From positions 62,001 to 126,000 of the forward strand of contig JBCDGN010000001.1 of NCBI GenBank assembly GCA_038751255.1: a DNA stretch of 64,000 nucleotides, read 5' to 3'. The position numbers and the translations under genes were made by a program. This DNA is from JANSYP01 sp038751255. GTDB taxonomy: Bacteria; Pseudomonadota; Alphaproteobacteria; Rhodobacterales; Rhodobacteraceae. Of this stretch, positions 8,762 to 17,629 are shown piece by piece (positions within the stretch are counted from its first letter, which is position 1; each line of letters begins with the position of its first letter). Under the pieces are notes generated by a model. The model was given only the letters and a program-made list of their open reading frames with translations, was not told the DNA's origin and made no database searches.

Positions 8762-9658
8762 CTAGGGCGCGCCCGCTTGGCCGAAATGAGCCAAGAGAGC
8801 CTCAGCAGTCTCTTCGGGGCATTCTTCCGGGAGGAAATGCCCGCAGGGAAGGCCTGCGCCCTGCACATCGCGCGCTTTTGCCCGCCATGTTTCAAGAACG
8901 TCATAGGACTGTCCAACCAACCCTTTTGCGCCCCAGAGCGCGCAGAGCGGTGCCGAAATCTTGGCATCGCCATCTTCGGCATCGTGGTCCAGATCGATGC
9001 TTGCCGCGGCGCGGTAGTCTTCGCAAGTTGCCGCGATGCACGCGGGGTCTGAGAAACACCTTATGTACTCGGCGAGCGCTGGTTCGGAAAAAACCTCAAA
9101 CCCGGTCCGATTCCAGGCAGATATCTTCTCTCGCAGGTAGAACTCTGGATCGGCGCCAATCATTCGCTCGGGCAGTGGCGCAGGCTGGATCAGGAAAAAC
9201 CAGTGGTAATAGCCAGTGGCAAAGCGTCGATCGGTGCGTGCATACATCGTCTCTGTCGGGGCGATATCGAGCACAGTGACTGACTGCACAACCTGCGCGT
9301 GATCGAGCGCCAGCCGGTGCGCGACCCGTCCGCCTCTGTCATGACCGACGAGGTGAAACCGGTCATGCCCGAGCGTTTGCATCACCGCAACCTGGTCTGC
9401 CGCCATCGCGCGTTTGGCATATGTCGCATGATCTGCACTGCTGACCGGTTTGGCGCTATCGCCATAGCCGCGCAGGTCCGGACAGATCACAGTGTACCCC
9501 GCTGCAACCAGTTTTGGCGCGACTTTGTGCCAGCAGGCGTGGGTCTGTGGATAGCCATGAAGCAAGAGCACAGGCGGGCCGTTCCCTGCGTAACGCAGGT
9601 GGATCTCGACCCCATCGGCACCGGGCAGTCGGGTGGTTTCAAACCCTTCGAACATCAT
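8762..9658 (-). CDS. Alpha/beta hydrolase, fluoroacetate/haloacetate dehalogenase-like
   Basis: The 298-residue alpha/beta-hydrolase has the oxyanion loop LLLHGYPQTH near residue 32, the nucleophile elbow VGHDRGGRVAHR with Asp107 in place of Ser, an HW pair at 152-153, and a catalytic His near 274 (CGHFLPEE). An Asp nucleophile followed by RGGR and a later YYHW match the fluoroacetate dehalogenase (DehH1) subgroup, which hydrolyses the C-F or C-Cl bond of 2-haloacetates; epoxide hydrolases are the nearest alternative. The gene starts only 7 bp after the livM stop, so it is the last gene of the ABC transporter operon. Substrate is inferred from motif pattern only. Confidence 0.75.
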   Translation of the reverse strand: MMFEGFETTRLPGADGVEIHLRYAGNGPPVLLLHGYPQTHACWHKVAPKLVAAGYTVICPDLRGYGDSAKPVSSADHATYAKRAMAADQVAVMQTLGHDRFHLVGHDRGGRVAHRLALDHAQVVQSVTVLDIAPTETMYARTDRRFATGYYHWFFLIQPAPLPERMIGADPEFYLREKISAWNRTGFEVFSEPALAEYIRCFSDPACIAATCEDYRAAASIDLDHDAEDGDAKISAPLCALWGAKGLVGQSYDVLETWRAKARDVQGAGLPCGHFLPEECPEETAEALLAHFGQAGAP

Positions 9659-9665
9659 GGTGCCC

Positions 9666-10970
9666 TCAACGTTCCGGCAACAATCCGCGCGGAGAGAATC
9701 GCAACACCAAAAGAAGCACCACTCCCATGGTCAAAAGCCTCATCTGTGGGGCAGAGGCGATCAGGTGGTCTTTCAGGGCTGAACCTTCGGGCAAGGGTGA
9801 CGTAATCACGGATATCAGCCAGGTGCCCAAGGGCTCTACTTGGACCCAAAGAAACCAGATCAGGAACCCACCCAACACAGCACCGAAATTGTTGCCCGAG
9901 CCGCCAACGATCACCATCACCCAGATGAGAAAGGTAAAGCGCAAGGGCTGATAACTGCCAGGGGTCAATTGCCCGTCAAGCGTTGTCATCATTGCGCCCG
10001 CAAGTCCGCAGATGGCGGAGCCCAGGATGAAGATCTGCAGATGTCGGCGTTTGACATCCTTGCCCATGGCCTCTGCCGCGACCTCGTTGTCTCGGATCGC
10101 GCGCATCATCCGCCCCCAAGGCGAGGCCAGCGCCAGTTGCGCCAGGATGAGCAGGGTGATCAGGACAGTGGCGAAAAGCGCGGTGTAGCCGAGTTTGACG
10201 TAAAGCGTAGACCATTCCACCGCGGTCAGACCGAGTTCTGTGGCTTGGGCCACGAAATCCGGGTCGTTTTGTAGGTCGATCTCATAGGGCACGGGCCGGG
10301 GGATGCCGACCACGTTTTTGACGCCCCGTGTGAGCCAGTCCTCGTTCTTCATCACTGCGATGATGATCTCGGCAATCCCGAGCGTGGCGATGGCAAGATA
10401 GTCCGACCGCAACCCGAGCGCAGTTTTGCCCACGATCCAAGCCGCGCCTGCCGCGAGCAGCGCCCCCACGGGCCAAGCCAAAAGGACCGGCAACCCCGCA
10501 CCGCCAAGATAGCCGGTTGCAGCCGGATTTACCGACTCGATGGCATCGCGCGCGGGGTAGAAGAGCATTCGGTAAATAATCAGTCCAACGATCAAGATCG
10601 CAGCGATGGCAAAGACCCGGGACCAACTGGGCCGCATCCGTTGCGACACATAGATCGCGATCACGACCGTCAGCGCTCCGGAGGCAAGGGCGATCAATTT
10701 GCGCAAGCCCCCCGCAGACCAGGCCTCGCCGGTGGGTGGCATTGACACCAAAACCGTCGCCAGCCCGCCGAGCGCGACAAAGCCCATGACCCCAACATTG
10801 AAGAGCCCTGCAAACCCCCATTGCAAATTGACGCCAAGCGCCATGATCGCGCTGATCAACCCCATATTCAGGATCACAAGCGCACTGTTCCATCCTTGCA
10901 TGATGCCGGTCAGCACAATCAACGCGGCGACAAGGGCAAAGAGGAGGCTCCCGCGCACTGTCTGGGTCAT
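9666..10970 (-). CDS. livM: Branched-chain amino acid-type ABC transporter permease LivM
   Basis: The 434-residue inner-membrane permease of the HAAT family has many hydrophobic segments and the characteristic NLQWGFAGLFNVGVMGFVALGG near residue 48. The cytoplasmic coupling loop reads AIRDNEVAAEAMGKDVKRRH. It is longer than the classic LivM core because of an inserted region (about residues 80-170) with extra hydrophobic stretches around SGALTVVIAIYVSQ and IAAILIVGLIIYRMLF. Its start overlaps the livH stop by 4 bp. It pairs with LivH and the LivG/LivF ATPases encoded upstream. Confidence 0.9.
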   Translation of the reverse strand: MTQTVRGSLLFALVAALIVLTGIMQGWNSALVILNMGLISAIMALGVNLQWGFAGLFNVGVMGFVALGGLATVLVSMPPTGEAWSAGGLRKLIALASGALTVVIAIYVSQRMRPSWSRVFAIAAILIVGLIIYRMLFYPARDAIESVNPAATGYLGGAGLPVLLAWPVGALLAAGAAWIVGKTALGLRSDYLAIATLGIAEIIIAVMKNEDWLTRGVKNVVGIPRPVPYEIDLQNDPDFVAQATELGLTAVEWSTLYVKLGYTALFATVLITLLILAQLALASPWGRMMRAIRDNEVAAEAMGKDVKRRHLQIFILGSAICGLAGAMMTTLDGQLTPGSYQPLRFTFLIWVMVIVGGSGNNFGAVLGGFLIWFLWVQVEPLGTWLISVITSPLPEGSALKDHLIASAPQMRLLTMGVVLLLVLRFSPRGLLPER

Positions 10971-11977
10971 ACCGCTTTCCCCCGGAAGAGCCCCGTGGGG
11001 CGGATCAGCAAGACAATGACAATAATCACGAAACTTACCGCGTTCTTGTAGTCGGTCGCCAGAAACTGGACGAGACCTTCCGGGGCCATCCCTTCGGGCA
11101 GCACATAGGTCAGAACCTTTTTCCAGGCGTAGGTCACGAAGGTCTCGGAAAAGGCGATGATAAAACCGCCGACAATTGCCCCGATGGGGCTGCCCAATCC
11201 GCCAACAATCGCCGAGGCAAATATCGGCAGTAGAAGCTGGAAATAGACAAAGGGTTTGAAGCCCTTATCCAACCCATAAAGCGTGCCAGCGATGGTGGCG
11301 AGCGCGCCCACGATGATCCAAGTAACCGCGACCACTTTCTCGGGGTTGATGCCAGACAGAAGCGCGAGATCTTCGTTGTCGGAATAAGCGCGCATGGATT
11401 TGCCGGTGCGTGTGCGATTGAGGAACCAAAACAGCGCGATCACCACGATCACCGCGGTGGCGAGCGTGATGCATTGGCTCATCTTAATCGCGAGCCCCTC
11501 GCGAAGGCCCGTCATTTCGCGGAAATCCCGCGCAGAGATCACAAACCTTGCGCCATCGGCGAAACGCTGATCGCCGGTTCCGATGATGATCCGGACCAGC
11601 CCGTTGGTGATGAACATCACCCCCATCGAGACAATGACCAACATCACCGGCGCGGCTTTCGCTCGGCGATAAAACCGGTAGACGCCGAGATCGGTGGCAT
11701 AGACCAGGGCAGCAGTTGCGGCGATCCCAAAAGGCAGGGCGAGTAGGGCGGTCGGGAGCGGGGCGATCCCGATACCAACCGCTTGCATCGCCCAGGTCAC
11801 GAGGATGGTGACCATCGCCCCGAACGCCATGGTGTCGCCATGGGCGAAGTTGGAAAAGCGCAGGATACCATAGATCAGAGTGACCCCAAGCGCCCCGAGG
11901 GCCAATTGACTGCCATAGGCAATCGATGGGACGACCACGAAGTTGGAAAACGCGACGAGGGCGTTGAGCAAATCCAT
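10967..11977 (-). CDS. livH: Branched-chain amino acid-type ABC transporter permease LivH
   Basis: The 336-residue inner-membrane permease has the LivH signature ALGALGVTLIYGILRFSNFAHGD near residue 27 and the coupling loop AYSDNEDLALLSGINPEKV. It forms the membrane channel with LivM. The start codon shares one base with the stop of the preceding small secreted-protein gene (TAATG). The 3' end overlaps livM by 4 bp, which implies translational coupling through the operon. Confidence 0.92.
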   Translation of the reverse strand: MDLLNALVAFSNFVVVPSIAYGSQLALGALGVTLIYGILRFSNFAHGDTMAFGAMVTILVTWAMQAVGIGIAPLPTALLALPFGIAATAALVYATDLGVYRFYRRAKAAPVMLVIVSMGVMFITNGLVRIIIGTGDQRFADGARFVISARDFREMTGLREGLAIKMSQCITLATAVIVVIALFWFLNRTRTGKSMRAYSDNEDLALLSGINPEKVVAVTWIIVGALATIAGTLYGLDKGFKPFVYFQLLLPIFASAIVGGLGSPIGAIVGGFIIAFSETFVTYAWKKVLTYVLPEGMAPEGLVQFLATDYKNAVSFVIIVIVLLIRPTGLFRGKAV

Positions 11978-12342
11978 TACTTCTCTGCCTCGCAGCTTCC
12001 GAGATAGCTGACTACCGCCGGTCCCAAGGTGAGGTGAAGGCTATAGCGGGCAGAGCCATCTGCGCCCCAGCTCATCAAATGCACTGCGGTTTCGGTTTCT
12101 GCGATCCATGTCAAAGAGGTGGTGTCTGAGCCGCCGGGCGTGCCGATCACCGTTTCTTCTGGGCTGCGCATCTGAACTGTGCCCGGGGTATCCCCCGCCG
12201 AAAGTTTGACTAGCAAGGCAGCGTCATCGCAGGCGTCAGCCTCATAGCATTGGGTCTTGAAGCTGCAGGCCACGGTGACCCATTCGGCGAGCGCTGGCGT
12301 TGCCGCGCAGAGCGCTGTGGCACTGAATACCACCGCCTTCAT
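11977..12342 (-). CDS. Small secreted protein of unknown function inside the liv-type operon
   Basis: I do not recognise this 121-residue protein. It has a signal peptide (MKAVVFSATALCAATPALA, probable cleavage after residue 19) and four Cys in the mature part (26, 32, 38 and 117), enough for two disulfides. It has no membrane segment after the signal. Its ATG overlaps the livF stop by 4 bp and its stop touches the livH start, so it is locked into the transporter operon. A periplasmic accessory role is possible. It could equally be an unrelated passenger gene. Confidence 0.8.
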   Translation of the reverse strand: MKAVVFSATALCAATPALAEWVTVACSFKTQCYEADACDDAALLVKLSAGDTPGTVQMRSPEETVIGTPGGSDTTSLTWIAETETAVHLMSWGADGSARYSLHLTLGPAVVSYLGSCEAEK

Positions 12343-13112
12343 CCGCCCAAGAAACTCCGCCGAACTTCGTCATCGGCCAACAGCGCTTTGCCGGTATCGG
12401 TGAAGCGGTTCCGCCCTTGGACGAGCACGTAGCCAGTATCGGCGATCTCCAGCGCCTGCCTTGCGTTCTGTTCCACCATCAGGATCGAGATGCCGGTGCG
12501 AGCGACCTCAATGATCCGGTCGAACAGCTCATCCATGACGATGGGGCTGACCCCGGCGGTGGGCTCATCCAACATTAAAAGCTGGGGTTGGGTCATCAAA
12601 GCGCGGCCCACAGCGACCTGTTGGCGCTGCCCGCCTGAAAGCTCCCCTGCGTTTTGGTGTCGCTTTTCCTTCAGGATCGGAAAAAGATCGTAGACCTGCG
12701 CCATGGTATCGGAGAAGTCTTCTTCGCGCAGGAACGCGCCCATTTCGAGGTTCTCTTCGACGCTCATGGTGGGAAAGATGTTCCGCACCTGAGGCACAAA
12801 TCCCATCCCTTGCGCAACGCGCGCTTGCGGCGTGAGGGCGGTAATGTCTGCTCCGTCCAGCGTCACAGCACCTGCACGCAGGTTCAGCATGCCGAAAACC
12901 GCTTTCATCGCAGTGGATTTGCCTGCGCCATTGGGACCGACGATCACCGCGATCTCTCCACGCTCCACAGCGAGCGTACAGCTGTGCAGGATATCCGCAC
13001 CCTGGCCATAGCCCCCGGTCATATGGGCTGCACTCAGAAACGGCTTTTTCGCCATCTTTGCGGGCAGATAGCCTTCATGATCTTCTGAGACATAGACGCC
13101 AGTGACGCTCAC
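12339..13112 (-). CDS. livF: Branched-chain amino acid-type ABC transporter ATPase LivF
   Basis: The 257-residue cytoplasmic ATPase shows Walker A VGPNGAGKST near residue 58, the ABC signature LSGGQRQQVAVGRALM, Walker B LLMLDEPTAGVSP, and a C-terminal ILMVEQNARQALEIAD typical of LivF. The first ~25 residues extend beyond the usual LivF start. An internal Met at residue 20 (MAKKPFLSAAH) is an alternative start. It overlaps livG by 4 bp and the downstream small secreted-protein gene by 4 bp. Confidence 0.92.
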   Translation of the reverse strand: MSVTGVYVSEDHEGYLPAKMAKKPFLSAAHMTGGYGQGADILHSCTLAVERGEIAVIVGPNGAGKSTAMKAVFGMLNLRAGAVTLDGADITALTPQARVAQGMGFVPQVRNIFPTMSVEENLEMGAFLREEDFSDTMAQVYDLFPILKEKRHQNAGELSGGQRQQVAVGRALMTQPQLLMLDEPTAGVSPIVMDELFDRIIEVARTGISILMVEQNARQALEIADTGYVLVQGRNRFTDTGKALLADDEVRRSFLGG

Positions 13113-13897
13113 GCGGACGCCTCGTGCACGATCTTGTTTTTCAACCCTGTGCCGAGATAGGCTTCGATCACCCGCTCATTGGCCTTGATTTCCTCGATGG
13201 TGCCTTGCGCCAGGACCTTGCCTTTGGCCATGCAAATCACCGGGTCGCAAAGCCTGCCAATGAACTCCATGTCATGCTCGATCATGCAAAATGTGTATCC
13301 ACGGTCGCGATTGAGCTCCGCAATCGCATCGCCGATTGTGTAGAGCAAAGTCCGGTTCACCCCGGCGCCGACCTCATCAAGAAAGACGATCTTGGCGTCG
13401 GTCATCATTGTGCGGCCAAGCTCTAGGAGCTTTTTCTGCCCTCCCGAGAGATTTCCAGCTTTCTCATCCCGCAGATGCGAGATTGTCAGGAATTCTAACA
13501 CTTCGTCAGCTTTACGTCCGAGCTCGCGTTCTTCTTGGGCAATCCGGCGGCGGGCAAACCACGTGTTGACCAAGCTTTCCCCGGTTTGCGTGCCCGAGAC
13601 CATCATCAGGTTTTCCCGCACGGTCATTGAGCTGAACTCGTGCGCGATCTGAAACGTGCGCAGCAAGCCTTTGTCGAACAATTCATGCGGGGTGAGGCCG
13701 GTGATGTCTTGCTCTTCCATGAGAACGCGGCCTGATGTGGGTTTAAGATTGCCCGCGATCACATTGAAAAGAGTGGTTTTCCCCGCGCCATTTGGACCAA
13801 TCAGCCCGGTGATCGATCCGGTCTCGATCCTTAGGCTGGCGCCATCCACTGCGCGAAAGCCCCCAAAATGCTTGTGAAGATCTTCGACCGCGATCAT
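13109..13897 (-). CDS. livG: Branched-chain amino acid-type ABC transporter ATPase LivG
   Basis: The 262-residue ATPase has Walker A IGPNGAGKTT near residue 33, the signature NLSGGQKKLLELGRTMM, Walker B AKIVFLDEVGAGV, and the LivG-type segment CMIEHDMEFIGRLCDPVICM. It should power the HAAT transporter together with LivF. The gene follows the binding-protein gene after 59 bp that contain two overlapping hairpins. In this transporter class the binding protein is usually made in excess, which such hairpins could support. Confidence 0.93.
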   Translation of the reverse strand: MIAVEDLHKHFGGFRAVDGASLRIETGSITGLIGPNGAGKTTLFNVIAGNLKPTSGRVLMEEQDITGLTPHELFDKGLLRTFQIAHEFSSMTVRENLMMVSGTQTGESLVNTWFARRRIAQEERELGRKADEVLEFLTISHLRDEKAGNLSGGQKKLLELGRTMMTDAKIVFLDEVGAGVNRTLLYTIGDAIAELNRDRGYTFCMIEHDMEFIGRLCDPVICMAKGKVLAQGTIEEIKANERVIEAYLGTGLKNKIVHEASA

Positions 13898-13918
13898 GGG
13901 GGCTCCTTCTTTGCTGGC

Positions 13919-13947
13919 CTCGGGGTCACTCCCGAGACCAGAGGTCT
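13919..13947 (-). promoter_or_regulatory. Two overlapping hairpins between binding-protein and livG genes
   Basis: Reading the minus strand, AGACC-TCT-GGTCT (13947-13935) is followed by CTCGGG-AGTGAC-CCCGAG (13936-13919). The stems share two bases, so they compete when fully formed. Position and form suggest mRNA 3'-end stabilisation of the binding-protein message or partial attenuation. There is no U-tract. Confidence 0.4.
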
Positions 13948-13956
13948 TAGCGGGCC

Positions 13957-15141
13957 TTACTTGAACCCGGTGGTGACGATCTTGCCGTCTTCGATTTCGA
14001 TTACGCGGTAGCGTCCGGCGCTTTCACCGACAGGCAGCATTTCCACATCCGAGGCACCGACATAGTTGACATCGCCGCCTTGGGCCAGGATCTCCAGCGC
14101 TTTGCTCAGCTCTCCGGGCAGGATCTCTTCACCTGGCGCATTGGCAACTTCGATGATCTTTTCTTTGAACACCGAGGCGTCGGTGGAGTTCGCCGCCTGC
14201 ATCGCCAGAAGCATCAGAGCAGCAGCGTCATAGCTTTCGCCCGCATATGGCGAGGTTGGGTCGAACTTGTCGCCCACCATTTCCGCAAAGACTTTCGCGC
14301 CTTCGCTGTCAGACCCGGGCAACTGGCCGAAAGATCCATCAAGATCAGATCCGAAATTTTCTTCAAGCACGGCCCCGACCATGCCGTCTGGCAGCACGAA
14401 GGTGTCGAAAGCGCCGGTGTCGAGAGACGCTTGGATGATGCCAGAGCCCCCCTGATCGACATAGCCCGCAACGACCAGCACTTCGCCGCCAGCAGAGGCC
14501 AAGGCGCCGACCTCAGCAGAATAATCGCCTTTTCCATCTTCGTGGGGGGCGTTCAGGGTGACGGTGCCGCCATGCTCGGTAAAGGCCGCAGCAAAGCTGT
14601 CTGCGAGACCCTTGCCATAGTCGTTATTCGTGTAGGTCAGGGCGACTTCATTGTAGCCCTTTTCCTTTATGATCTCTGCCATGACCACGCCTTGGCGGGC
14701 GTCGGACGGAGCGGTGCGGAAGAACAAGCCATTGTCCTCCACGGTCGACAGCGCGGGTGAGGTCGCTGAGGGCGAAATCATAACGATGCCATTGGGCAGG
14801 GCGACATTGCTGAGCACCGCGCCGGTCGCGCCAGAGCACATCGCGCCCATGATCGCTTTCACACCTTCGCCGACCAGGCGTTCCCCGGTGGCCACGGCAG
14901 CACCTGCATCCACACATGTGCTGTCGCCCTGGACTGGGCTGATGGTCTTGCCGTCCAAAAGCTTCCCGCTTTCGCTGACCTCGGTCATCGCCATTTCAGC
15001 ACCGCCCGCCATTGGGGGCGCGAGCGATTCCAGCGGGCCGGTAAACCCAAGCGAGATGCCGACCTTTACCTCGTGATGATCGGCCCATGCACCGGTCGCG
15101 GCGAGCATACCCAATGCCGTCGCCATTAGTCGCGTCTTCAT
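13957..15141 (-). CDS. ABC transporter substrate-binding protein, LivJ/HAAT type
   Basis: The 394-residue periplasmic binding protein has a signal peptide (MKTRLMATALGMLAATGAWA) and then HEVKVGISLGFTGPLESLAPP, the start of a type I periplasmic-binding fold. Family segments include AIMGAMCSGATGAVLSNVA and NNDYGKGLADSFAAAF. The ATG at 15141 was chosen over an in-frame start 36 bp upstream because the signal peptide starts there. The ligand cannot be told from the sequence. The operon's dehalogenase-like hydrolase hints at a small organic acid or amide rather than branched-chain amino acids. Confidence 0.88.
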   Translation of the reverse strand: MKTRLMATALGMLAATGAWADHHEVKVGISLGFTGPLESLAPPMAGGAEMAMTEVSESGKLLDGKTISPVQGDSTCVDAGAAVATGERLVGEGVKAIMGAMCSGATGAVLSNVALPNGIVMISPSATSPALSTVEDNGLFFRTAPSDARQGVVMAEIIKEKGYNEVALTYTNNDYGKGLADSFAAAFTEHGGTVTLNAPHEDGKGDYSAEVGALASAGGEVLVVAGYVDQGGSGIIQASLDTGAFDTFVLPDGMVGAVLEENFGSDLDGSFGQLPGSDSEGAKVFAEMVGDKFDPTSPYAGESYDAAALMLLAMQAANSTDASVFKEKIIEVANAPGEEILPGELSKALEILAQGGDVNYVGASDVEMLPVGESAGRYRVIEIEDGKIVTTGFK

Positions 15142-15330
15142 CCCAGAACTCCCTCTCTGTCCGAGCGATCGTCGCAAAGGCTAATGCGGCGCGACACAAA
15201 AGAAAAGCTGGCTCTGCCCGAGAAATTAAGCTTTTGCCACCTCACATCACTATGACTGCCCTTGGGCCTTGGAGCCAGGCCTCTATTTAGAAGGAGAGGC
15301 GAAAACGCCGCTCTTCTGGAGGTACAGAAT

Positions 15331-16458
15331 ATGAGCATCGGCAGATTTATTCCGCGGTTCGCGCTGATTGCGCTCGCGATGGGTGTGGCGCTCGCCATGA
15401 GCGCACAAGGCGACACGGCGCAGACCAGTGCGGGCGGCGTGAAAATCGACCGCGTACTTGGTGGCCTCGACGCGCCTTGGGGCTTTGCGTTCCTTCCTGA
15501 TGGCGCCTATTTGGTCACCGAACGCGACGGGCGCCTAACCCATGTCAAAGGTGGTGAGGCGACCCGTGTGGGCGGCGTTCCAAACGTGGTGGCCGAAGGC
15601 CAGGGCGGTCTTCTCGATGTGATGGTACCGCGTGATTTTGCCCAGACGCGCGAGGTTTTCCTCAGCTACGCCGGACGCATGCGCGGCGGTTCTGGGACCA
15701 TGGTCGGCATGGGCAGGCTTTCTTCCGATGGTTCGCGGCTCGAGGATTTTCAGCCGATCTTTGCGATGACGCCAGGGGCGCGGGGCGGGCGGCATTTCGG
15801 CTCTCGCATCGTTGAGGCACCAGATGGGACGCTTTTCATCACCATCGGAGATCGCGGAAACAGAGATCAAGCGCAGAATCTCGCGGCCCATCATGGCAGC
15901 GTGGTACGGATCAATCGCGATGGCAGCGTGCCCAGCGACAATCCCTTTACAGATCTGGCCGGGGCACAGCCCGAGATTTGGAGCTATGGCCATCGAAACC
16001 CCCAAGGGGCTGCGCTTGATGCTCAGGGACAGCTTTGGGTGGTCGAACACGGCGCGCGCGGTGGCGACGAGGTCAACCGCGTCACACGCGGCAGCAACTT
16101 CGGATGGCCGGTGATATCTTATGGACGTCACTACTCAGGCGCCAAAATCGGCGAAGGCACTGCCAAGTCAGGCATGGAACAGCCCGCGCATTACTGGGAC
16201 CCTTCAATCGCGCCCTCGGGAATGATGATCTATTCGGGAAAGCTCTGGCCGGAATGGCGCGGCGATGTGTTCGTCGGTTCCTTGAAATTCGATTACATCT
16301 CTCGGCTCGACGGGGCGCCGCTCAGCGAGGTCGAGGCGATTGAAACGCCGCAGACCGTGCGGGTGCGCGATATTCGTGAAGCGCCAGATGGCAGTATTTG
16401 GTTTCTGTCGGTGGGCGATGGCGCGCTCTATCGGATGAGCCCGGCGGGCACCGGCTAG
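15331..16458 (+). CDS. PQQ-dependent soluble aldose sugar dehydrogenase-like protein
   Basis: The 375-residue protein has an N-terminal signal peptide or anchor (RFIPRFALIALAMGVALAM) followed by a six-bladed beta-propeller of the soluble glucose dehydrogenase family. Motifs are DAPWGFAFLPDGAYLVTE, HFGSRIVEAPDGTLFITIGDRG, GHRNPQGAALD and VVEHGARGGDEVN. Members oxidise aldoses in the periplasm using PQQ and calcium. A good ribosome-binding site (GGAGG, 10 nt before) fixes the ATG at 15331. It is divergent from the ABC transporter operon and converges on the GlxA-type regulator with a 4 bp overlap. Confidence 0.9.
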   Translation: MSIGRFIPRFALIALAMGVALAMSAQGDTAQTSAGGVKIDRVLGGLDAPWGFAFLPDGAYLVTERDGRLTHVKGGEATRVGGVPNVVAEGQGGLLDVMVPRDFAQTREVFLSYAGRMRGGSGTMVGMGRLSSDGSRLEDFQPIFAMTPGARGGRHFGSRIVEAPDGTLFITIGDRGNRDQAQNLAAHHGSVVRINRDGSVPSDNPFTDLAGAQPEIWSYGHRNPQGAALDAQGQLWVVEHGARGGDEVNRVTRGSNFGWPVISYGRHYSGAKIGEGTAKSGMEQPAHYWDPSIAPSGMMIYSGKLWPEWRGDVFVGSLKFDYISRLDGAPLSEVEAIETPQTVRVRDIREAPDGSIWFLSVGDGALYRMSPAGTG

Positions 16459-17465
16459 CCAAAATCAGCCGAAGTCAGTTTGTCCCGCCGCGTGCCACGC
16501 TCGCGGTAGGGGGTGACCTTGTACTGCGCCTGATAACATTTTGAAAAATGCGAGGGCGAAGTGAAGCCGCAGGCCAGCGCCACATTGATCACCGTCATAT
16601 TGGTTTGCAGCAATAAATTCCGCGCGCGGGCGAGCCGAAGGTCCATGTAGTAGCGTTTGGGGCTGCGATCGAGATAGCGCCGAAACAGGCGCTCCAGTTG
16701 TCGCGTCGACAGATCCACATCCCGCGCAAGAATCTGCGGGCTTATCGGTTCCTCGATATTGGCTTCCATCCGCTCGATGACCTTAGCAAGCTTCGCATGG
16801 CGCACCCCGATCCGGGATTGGATGGAGAGTTTTTGGGTATCCTCATCGCTTCGGATCGACGGATAGATCAGTTGATCAGCGATATCGGCGGCCAGAGTTT
16901 CACCATGATCCTTGGCCACCAACCGCAGCATCAGATCTATGGCCGCTGTGCCGCCGGCAGCGCTTATTCTCGTGCCATCTATGACATAGACGGATTTTCT
17001 CAGATCGATATCGGGATAGTCTTCGACCATGGCATCGTAGTGCGACCAGTGAATCGTTGCGGGCCGATGGTCGAGCAACCCGGTTTTTGCCAATACTTGG
17101 GCCGCGGTGCAAACGGCACCGATTCTGACGCCCCGCCGTGCTTCGCGTCGGAGCCACGCCAAAAGCTCGGGCCGGGTGGCGCGTTCGACATCCATGCCCC
17201 CGCAAAGGATAATGGTTTCACCGGCAGCCAAAGGGATCAGCCCGTCTGCCACCGCGATTTCGACACCCGCAGAGCATTTCACCGGCGCTTTGTTCCAGCT
17301 CAACATATCCCAGCTATAAAGTTCCTTCTGGGCGATGTGATTGGCCAGACGCAGAACTTCGACCGCGCCGGAAAAGCTCAGCAATGTGAACTGGTCAAAG
17401 AGCACGAAGTGAAATTTTTGGCTGCGTGCCCGATTGCTATCGACGTTTGACCGGCCCTGATTCAT
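16455..17465 (-). CDS. GlxA-type transcriptional regulator (DJ-1/PfpI-like plus AraC HTH)
   Basis: The 336-residue protein has an N-terminal DJ-1/PfpI amidotransferase-like sensor domain (about residues 18-190, with CGGMDVERA and GAVCTAAQVLAKTGLLDHRPAT). A C-terminal AraC-type double helix-turn-helix follows (about 225-325, with RRYLDRSPKRYYMDLRLARARNLL and ALACGFTSPSHFSKCY). Such regulators often control amine or choline-type catabolism genes. Its target is unknown here. It is divergent from the DAHP synthase gene and overlaps the end of the sugar dehydrogenase gene. Confidence 0.9.
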   Translation of the reverse strand: MNQGRSNVDSNRARSQKFHFVLFDQFTLLSFSGAVEVLRLANHIAQKELYSWDMLSWNKAPVKCSAGVEIAVADGLIPLAAGETIILCGGMDVERATRPELLAWLRREARRGVRIGAVCTAAQVLAKTGLLDHRPATIHWSHYDAMVEDYPDIDLRKSVYVIDGTRISAAGGTAAIDLMLRLVAKDHGETLAADIADQLIYPSIRSDEDTQKLSIQSRIGVRHAKLAKVIERMEANIEEPISPQILARDVDLSTRQLERLFRRYLDRSPKRYYMDLRLARARNLLLQTNMTVINVALACGFTSPSHFSKCYQAQYKVTPYRERGTRRDKLTSADFG

Positions 17466-17629
17466 GGCCCGCTCCTAGAGGGTTCCGAGACTTAGAAGCC
17501 AAACAGGTTTGGGGCGGCTCGGCAAGCACTGATGAACTGTGTCGAGGCTGTATGCGTTTTGCCATGGCATCGCCTGGCCTACGACAGTATACCGGCGCGA
17601 CAAGCGGGATTTTTCCTGGAGGAGAGACC

